From JACNJF01 sp050288105 (GTDB taxonomy: Bacteria > Pseudomonadota > Gammaproteobacteria > GCA-001735895), in assembly GCA_050288105.1 (NCBI GenBank), contig JBNKDE010000005.1, positions 124,001 to 188,000 on the forward strand: DNA of 64,000 nt, written 5' to 3'. The notes below the pieces were generated by a model. It was given only the letters and a program-made list of their open reading frames with translations. It was not told the origin of the DNA and ran no database searches. Position 1 is the stretch's first letter. Every line of letters begins with the position of its first letter. Shown in pieces: positions 58,924 through 64,000 of this stretch. Both the position numbers and the translations under genes were made by a program.

Positions 58924-59296
58924 TGTTGCTTCCATTGTGTAAAAAAGCGGTGATGTTAAGTCTTTTTATGCAACTTGTTAAAGAGCTATCTCAATTTAAT
59001 GATCAATAGATGTTCTAAGTCGTGTTTAGGTTGCGCTTTATGGTGCAGATATTCTTTCCAGATTGTCGGGCACCTGGCTAGCCTTGCAGCGCTGAAGGTG
59101 TGAGGAAAGATTGGCTAACAACAACAGACCTACCTTGATATTTCTGTGAGAGTACCCACTTTTATTTTTCTAAAGTTAAACAGATTAAGGTGTTATCCTT
59201 CGGTAAAACTCAGGTTTTAGCCTGTCGCCTGTTTCTGTGGATTTTCCGGTCCAATCAAAACTGGCATTGCGATATGAATCTTTCAGTGAATTACCC
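58924..59296. other. Gap between the M48 peptidase and gshA
   Basis: The 373 bp between the divergent genes holds no credible gene or clear regulatory element by eye. An in-frame GTG at 59237 would shorten it by 60 bases. Confidence 0.5.
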
Positions 59297-60877
59297 ATGT
59301 ATCATTTATTAAGAAAGCGTTTATCCGAACTGGATAATTCAGCACTTACCCAGGCATTGGCCAAATCCAGAATCGGCCTGGAAAAGGAAAGCCTGCGCGT
59401 GACGCCAGAGGGCTGTATATCACGCAACCCACATCCGATCTCCTGGGGCTCAGCGTTGACGCATCCACAAATCACCACGGATTTTTCTGAAGCGCTTACC
59501 GAGTTGATAACCCCGCCCTGTAACTCCATTGCAGAAGTGGTGCAGTCGCTGGATGATATCCAGAACTTTGTTTATCGAAATCTGGACAATGAAATCCTCT
59601 GGGCAACCAGCATGCCCTGCGTGGTGGCGGGGGAAACCGATATCCCATTGGCGCAATACGGCTCTTCCAATGCGGCACAGATGAAAACGGCCTATCGTCA
59701 CGGTTTGGGTTTACGTTATGGACGTGCCATGCAAGTGATTGCTGGCGTGCACTTTAATTACTCGTTTTCTGATGAATTCTGGCGACTATATCAATCGATT
59801 TGCCGGAATACCGATGAATTACAGGATTTTGTCTCTAAGCAATATATGGGGGCAGTGCGAAACCTGTTGCGATACGGCTGGCTGGTGCCTTATCTATTTG
59901 GCGCATCCCCGGCCATCTGCAAATCTTTCCTGAATGGGAAGAAAACGCTGTTGCAGGAGTTCGATAGCAATACTTTTTATGAGCCTTATGCGACTTCATT
60001 ACGTATGGGTGATATTGGCTATCAAAATAATAAGGAAGATACCACGGGTATCAAAGCCTGTTACGATTCGATAGAAGCCTATGTGAAGAGCCTGCAATGT
60101 GCCATCAGTACCCCTTATCCGGGCTATCAGGCATTGGGGGTAAAAGTTGATGGTGAGTATCGACAGCTGAATGCGAATATTCTTCAGATTGAAAATGAAT
60201 ACTACAGCTCGGTCAGACCCAAGCAGATTCTACGTGACAATGAAATGCCGTCACTCGCGCTGAAACAGAGAGGTATTGCCTACCTAGAATTAAGGTCGCT
60301 GGATGTGAATGCTTTCGATCCCCATGGTATCAATCTGGAACAGCTTTATTTTCTGGAAGTCTTTATGCTGTTTTGTCTACTGCATGAGAGTCCTGTGCTA
60401 TCTAAAAGCGAGATTTTTGCCATCGACGAAAACCTGTTACTGGTTGCGCATAAAGGCAGGCAGCCCGGCTTAACGCTAGGACGGGGTGATGAAAAAATAA
60501 AACTGCAGGACTGGGCCAGTGAACTTTGTAAAGAAATGAAATCGGTCGCTAACCTGCTGGATAATGCGCACTACACTGAAAATTATTTTTCCAGCGTGAA
60601 GTCTCAGATCGCTGCTGTTTACGATTCTGACCTGACACCTTCCGCCAGAATGCTGGCCGATATGCGAGAGCGAGGAGAAAGTTTTTACGAATACGCCAAG
60701 CGCATGTCACATCACCATTACCGGTATTACAAAAAATCTGAGCTTGCAGCTGATAAAATCGACTTCTTTAACCAGCTTGCAAGCAGCTCTCTGCAGAAAC
60801 AGCATGAGATAGAAAGTCAGGATGACATCAGCTTTGATCAGTACCTGGAAAATTATTTTAACCAGGGGCGCGGATAG
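59297..60877 (+). CDS. gshA: Glutamate-cysteine ligase
   Basis: The 526-residue enzyme makes gamma-glutamylcysteine, the first step of glutathione synthesis. It is of the proteobacterial type 1 GshA group: GLEKESLRVTPEG near the start (ATP/glutamate site), DFSEALTELITPP, GVHFNYSFSDEFW, and KQRGIAYLELRSLDVNAFDP. E. coli GshA is 518 residues. The ATG at 59297 fits best; a GTG at 59237 would add 20 residues. No clear ribosome-binding site is visible, and gshB is not in the window. Confidence 0.96.
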   Translation: MYHLLRKRLSELDNSALTQALAKSRIGLEKESLRVTPEGCISRNPHPISWGSALTHPQITTDFSEALTELITPPCNSIAEVVQSLDDIQNFVYRNLDNEILWATSMPCVVAGETDIPLAQYGSSNAAQMKTAYRHGLGLRYGRAMQVIAGVHFNYSFSDEFWRLYQSICRNTDELQDFVSKQYMGAVRNLLRYGWLVPYLFGASPAICKSFLNGKKTLLQEFDSNTFYEPYATSLRMGDIGYQNNKEDTTGIKACYDSIEAYVKSLQCAISTPYPGYQALGVKVDGEYRQLNANILQIENEYYSSVRPKQILRDNEMPSLALKQRGIAYLELRSLDVNAFDPHGINLEQLYFLEVFMLFCLLHESPVLSKSEIFAIDENLLLVAHKGRQPGLTLGRGDEKIKLQDWASELCKEMKSVANLLDNAHYTENYFSSVKSQIAAVYDSDLTPSARMLADMRERGESFYEYAKRMSHHHYRYYKKSELAADKIDFFNQLASSSLQKQHEIESQDDISFDQYLENYFNQGRG

Positions 60878-61039
60878 ATAGTGGACTGCTATGGCGTCTT
60901 AAAATCAAGCCGCCATTGCCTGTGCGTAAAATGCAGCAGCTGATCTCAGATGCTGCAGATTATTTTTCGGGCTCCAGTCTTTCAGCTGAGGGTCGCCTAT
61001 GCCGGAAACTGTGTTCGATTTGTCATGATCATTGCTCGT

Positions 61040-62158
61040 TTAAGGATTCAGTAACATGGGTACTAATTGCTTAAAAGGAACATAGCCTTCTATTTTTTCC
61101 CCATTTTGCTTAAATAGTGCCGGAGTTCCAGAGATGCCGAGCTGATTTCCAGACTGATAAGCGGCGTCAACAATGCTAGCACCTGTGCAATCCCCGTTAC
61201 TCAGGTTTTCAGTTTTATCAGCAAATGCATTATTAATCGACTGGGCGCGATCCTGTGCGCACCAGACTGATTTCAGGGTCTGGTAGCCTGGACCCTGGCT
61301 GCCACCTCTCGCGTAGGGTAGATAGCGCACTTTAATCCCGGAGGCTAGCAGTTGGGGAATTTCCTCATGCAGTTTCCTGCAGTAAGGGCAGGAGGTATCG
61401 GTAAAAACATTTAATGTTGATTTAACTACCCCCTCTGGCTGGAAGATGATCAGATCTTTATCTGCATAGCTGTTCATGGTGTTTATTGCGCTAAAACGGC
61501 GTTCCTTTTCTGTCAGGTTCTGTCCTTTTTGCAGGTCAATAAGGTCGCCAATCAACGCGTAGCGCCCATCATCCAGTAGATATACAAAACGGTTTTTTAA
61601 CTGTACCTGCCAGATGTTTTCTATCCCTGTCGGTTTCGCTTCATCTATTTCCACATTGCCCAGCATGCTGGACAGGCGTTGAGTTACTGACTTCTGTTTA
61701 CTAAGGACTTTTTGGTCTGTTTCGTTGCTACTTGCGGGCAGGCTTTTGACTTCAAACCGGGCCGCCCATTTCTGGTAAAGCTCATCTGGCCATTTGGATT
61801 GAAAATATGCAATCGCCTGGTCAATCTGTTGTGCACTTAGCTTAGCCTTAAATGGGGGCATGGTGCCGCCCAGTTGCTGACCTCCTTCGCGAATGCTCTG
61901 CTGTAACTGGGCTAATTCATGGTGCCAGGCATGTCCTGTCCCATTCAATGGCGGGGGAGGGTATTTGCCATTTTCATCTGTCTGTTTCCAGTTAGGGGTT
62001 GCTTCTGCATTGTTGCCATGACAGCGTGCGCAATTTTCAGAAAATAGTTTCTGGCCCTGCTCGACCTGATCGGCTGAATACCAGCGTGCCTGGGTGCTGG
62101 CCTGCACAGTATGAAACAATGGCAGCAGCAATAAGCTAGTGAAGACTAATCTTTTCAT
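61040..62158 (-). CDS. Cytochrome c domain fused to a DsbC/DsbG-like thioredoxin domain
   Basis: The 372-residue protein has a signal peptide (residues 1-20), a class I cytochrome c domain with the haem site CARCH (43-47) and probable axial Met in TMPPFKAKL, and then a linker. After that comes a DsbC/DsbG-type region: a cystatin-like segment (VTQRLSSMLGNVEIDEAKPTG) and a thioredoxin domain with the active site CPYC (C257, C260), ending GISGTPALF with the cis-Pro. Cytochrome c fused to a disulfide isomerase is unusual. It would act in the periplasm and could couple disulfide exchange to electron flow. It lies with a small cytochrome c gene and the copper ATPase gene. Confidence 0.87.
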   Translation of the reverse strand: MKRLVFTSLLLLPLFHTVQASTQARWYSADQVEQGQKLFSENCARCHGNNAEATPNWKQTDENGKYPPPPLNGTGHAWHHELAQLQQSIREGGQQLGGTMPPFKAKLSAQQIDQAIAYFQSKWPDELYQKWAARFEVKSLPASSNETDQKVLSKQKSVTQRLSSMLGNVEIDEAKPTGIENIWQVQLKNRFVYLLDDGRYALIGDLIDLQKGQNLTEKERRFSAINTMNSYADKDLIIFQPEGVVKSTLNVFTDTSCPYCRKLHEEIPQLLASGIKVRYLPYARGGSQGPGYQTLKSVWCAQDRAQSINNAFADKTENLSNGDCTGASIVDAAYQSGNQLGISGTPALFKQNGEKIEGYVPFKQLVPMLLNP

Positions 62159-62173
62159 TTCGTCTGCTCCTGC

Positions 62174-62542
62174 TTAATAGAGTTTATTCTGTTGCTGGTA
62201 GAAACGGATATAGGCGACGATGCTTTTAATCTTTGATTCGGTCATGCCTTCAACCGGCGGCATATCTCCAAAATTCCAGTGGTGTGCTTTTACGCCCCTG
62301 AGAGCTGCACGGTAAAATGAAGCATCAGCATGATGTGAAGGTTTGTAAAAAGGGTGCAGTAATGGTGGGCCTTCGTCGCTACCGGTCATCTTTTCACCAT
62401 GACAACTGCTGCAGTTTTTATTAAACAGGGCCTGGCCTTTGGCGTATTTAAAGGGAATGATTATCTCGTCAGCGCTGTATGCGGACGAGCTGAATATTGA
62501 TATAAATCCTGCGCACAGGATAGACAGAATAATGTTTTTCAT
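62174..62542 (-). CDS. Small cytochrome c
   Basis: The 122-residue periplasmic protein has a signal peptide (cut near YSA-DE) and a CSSCH haem site at 44-48, with a probable axial Met in GDMPPVEG. It sits 15 bases upstream of the fused cytochrome/DsbC gene on the same strand and is probably co-transcribed. Confidence 0.92.
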   Translation of the reverse strand: MKNIILSILCAGFISIFSSSAYSADEIIIPFKYAKGQALFNKNCSSCHGEKMTGSDEGPPLLHPFYKPSHHADASFYRAALRGVKAHHWNFGDMPPVEGMTESKIKSIVAYIRFYQQQNKLY

Positions 62543-62603
62543 GGGTTTACCTGAATTTGAATAAGTTAACAGCAGAGAGTTTCTGCACTGATTACAAACT
62601 TAT

Positions 62604-62948
62604 TCAGGCAATTGGAGGGCGAAATTCAGGTTTAAGGGTTTGTGAGTAAAAGCGAGATGGCTTTTGCTGCGCTAGCCTGTTTGATATCTCGACAGGATTA
62701 AAGGTTGCGGTGGATTCGGTTAAAAATAGCGTGATACCCGTTGTGGAACAATTTAGAGCATGATTTATGCAGCCATTATCCATACAGCTTGAGTTGTTAC
62801 TATCCTGATGATGATCGCAGTTGATGCAGTTAGTGCCCATGATCTGCATGGATGACATATCACTGTCTGCAGGCATAGGAAAAGCCTGCTGTATGGGAAT
62901 AACAGCAATAGACAGGATGAGCAGCAGATGCAGGATGATCTTTTTCAT
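62604..62948 (-). CDS. Small Cys/His-rich exported protein beside copA
   Basis: The 114-residue protein has a signal peptide (KKIILHLLLILSIAVIPIQQAF) and then a Met/Cys/His-rich stretch (DMSSMQIMGTNCINCDHHQDS, SSCMDNGCINHALNC) that should bind soft metals such as copper. It is similar in style to small CopL-like copper-resistance proteins, although the homology is weak by eye. The ATG at 62948 is chosen over upstream in-frame starts. It ends 61 bases before the downstream cytochrome gene, and copA follows from the other side by 68 bases. Confidence 0.7.
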   Translation of the reverse strand: MKKIILHLLLILSIAVIPIQQAFPMPADSDMSSMQIMGTNCINCDHHQDSNNSSCMDNGCINHALNCSTTGITLFLTESTATFNPVEISNRLAQQKPSRFYSQTLKPEFRPPIA

Positions 62949-63016
62949 TGCAACGACATTGTATCCATATCCAGTAGAATAAAAAGCCATACAGTGCACA
63001 TTTATTCTTTTACAGC

Positions 63017-64000
63017 TTACAGCTGTGTGGAACGTAGCCTGAGGGCATTACTGACCACGGTCACTGAACTCATGCTCATGGCTGCTGCAGCGATTACGGG
63101 GCTGAGTAATAAACCTGTCCACGGGTAGAGCAGGCCTGCCGCAACAGGAATACCGAGGCTGTTATAGATAAAAGCCCCGAAAAGGTTTTGCTTTATGTTT
63201 TTCAATGTCGCTCTTGACAGAGAGATCGCATCCGCAACGCCTTTTAACGAATGCCCCATCAGCGCGATATCTGCAGATTCGATTGCGACATCTGTGCCGC
63301 TGCCAATGGCGATGCCAACATTGGCTCTGGCCAGGGCTGGAGCATCGTTAATACCGTCACCAACCATGGCGACTATTCTGCCGTCAGTTTGCAGTTGAAT
63401 GATCTGGGCGACCTTGTCCTGCGGTAATACCTCGGCCATGACATGATCGATGCCAACCTGTTTTGCAACGGCTTTAGCCGTCTGCCGGTGATCGCCGGTC
63501 AGCATGACGACTTCAAGCCCCATTTCATGAAACCGTTTGATCGCCTTTATGGAATCCTGACGTACCGGGTCAGCGATTGCCATCAGCGCAACCAGTTGCT
63601 CATTACAGGAGAGAAATACAGGGGTGGCAGCTTCGCTGGCCATTGCCTCAGCAATCTCGGCAGCACCGGTGATATCTATATGGTGCTCTGCCATCATAGC
63701 TGCATTACCAATACGTATCCTGTCCTGGTTTAAAAGCGCTTCCACGCCTTTACCGGCGCGGGCCTGGAAATCGCTGACGGACGATATTTCTAGCTCCTGC
63801 GCTTTGACGGCGTTGATAATGGCGGAGGCAATGGGATGCTCGGAGCCGGATTCCAGTGTGGCTGCCATGATCAGTGCTGAGGTAGCATCAAAGCCATAAA
63901 AGGTTTCCAGTTTGGTCAGCCTGGGTTTGCCTTCGGTAATAGTGCCTGTTTTATCCAGTACGATGGTATTCAGGTTACTGGCGCTTTGCAGGGCTTCACC
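63017..64000 (-). CDS. copA: Copper-transporting P-type ATPase, C-terminal part (runs off the window)
   Basis: The frame is open to the right edge and encodes the last 327 residues of a P1B-type ATPase. DKTGTITEG holds the phosphorylated Asp, SEHPIA is the nucleotide-binding signature of copper/heavy-metal ATPases, MLTGDHRQTAKAVAK and MVGDGINDAPALARANVG form the hinge motifs, and two C-terminal helices (about IKQNLFGAFIYNSLGIPVAAGLLYP) follow. The metal-binding CPC helix lies beyond the window. CopA pumps Cu+ out of the cytoplasm at the inner membrane. The next genes downstream (Cys/His-rich protein, two cytochromes) look like part of the same copper/redox cluster. Confidence 0.93.
   Translation of the reverse strand, partial: GEALQSASNLNTIVLDKTGTITEGKPRLTKLETFYGFDATSALIMAATLESGSEHPIASAIINAVKAQELEISSVSDFQARAGKGVEALLNQDRIRIGNAAMMAEHHIDITGAAEIAEAMASEAATPVFLSCNEQLVALMAIADPVRQDSIKAIKRFHEMGLEVVMLTGDHRQTAKAVAKQVGIDHVMAEVLPQDKVAQIIQLQTDGRIVAMVGDGINDAPALARANVGIAIGSGTDVAIESADIALMGHSLKGVADAISLSRATLKNIKQNLFGAFIYNSLGIPVAAGLLYPWTGLLLSPVIAAAAMSMSSVTVVSNALRLRSTQL

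Noticed and set aside
1..64000. tRNA, rRNA or known riboswitch genes
   Set aside because: No cloverleaf with GTTCGA-type T-arm and CCA end, no rRNA sequence and no recognisable riboswitch core was noticed; a covariance search would be needed to exclude them fully.

Overview
The window is chromosomal DNA that most resembles a gammaproteobacterium, probably a marine or aquatic respiratory one. The basis is the protein types seen: AceE/AceF/Lpd with lipoyl domains of the E. coli kind, quinone-dependent D-lactate dehydrogenase, ATP-type PEP carboxykinase, NudC, HrpB, GshA of the enterobacterial type, MotAB, and a Vibrio-like ZrgABCD zinc system. No rRNA, tRNA or CRISPR array was seen, and I cannot name a genus.

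Layout. (1) 1-12.7 kb is core carbon metabolism: the end of dld, then aceE-aceF-lpdA (pyruvate dehydrogenase), a palindrome-rich spacer, lipA (which makes the lipoyl cofactor those enzymes use), pckA and a chemoreceptor gene. (2) 12.8-17.3 kb holds small redox and housekeeping genes (PaiB-like, NfsA-like, nudC, GNAT), a 16-codon remnant of a dehydrogenase gene, a 0.3 kb MITE-like element and an orphan TRAP solute-binding protein. (3) 17.5-27.3 kb is the accessory heart of the window: a run of about a dozen small + strand genes separated by imperfect palindromes with the R''/R' ends of integron attC sites. No integrase gene is visible, so this reads as a CALIN, a cluster of attC sites lacking an integrase. 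It is interrupted by an IS1182-family element that splits one attC, by an IS3-family element with a frameshifted transposase, and by a 70 bp IS3 right-end scar. Its most interesting cargo is a cytoplasmic trypsin-like protease followed by a helical/coiled-coil protein. (4) 27.5-31.1 kb is a minus-strand operon of VOC proteins, a HEAT-like protein, the 3-methyladenine glycosylase Tag and an EVE protein, with a divergent WYL-type regulator.

(5) 31.1-37.6 kb: hrpB, then a zinc-import operon (small membrane protein, His-rich ZrgA-like protein, ABC ATPase, permease, DUF3299 protein). (6) 37.7-43.9 kb is a single 2076-residue surface protein that looks like an adhesin fused to an OmpA-family protein. 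(7) 44.4-55.1 kb: a 2OG-Fe(II) oxygenase, a DmdC-like acyl-CoA dehydrogenase, motAB, a beta-helix lipoprotein translationally coupled to a DUF6502 gene, and an SPFH/band-7 protein. (8) 55.3-64 kb: a ligAB-type extradiol dioxygenase with an AraC regulator, an M48 peptidase with a pilin-like tail, gshA, and a copper/redox cluster (cytochrome c fused to a DsbC-like domain, a small cytochrome c, a Cys/His-rich small protein, and a copper P-type ATPase running off the end).

The core genes fit together functionally: PDH, lipoate synthesis and PEP carboxykinase manage pyruvate and PEP. The 17.5-27 kb array is the laterally acquired part. Coordinates come from reading the sequence by eye. Family assignments come from recalled motifs, not database searches.
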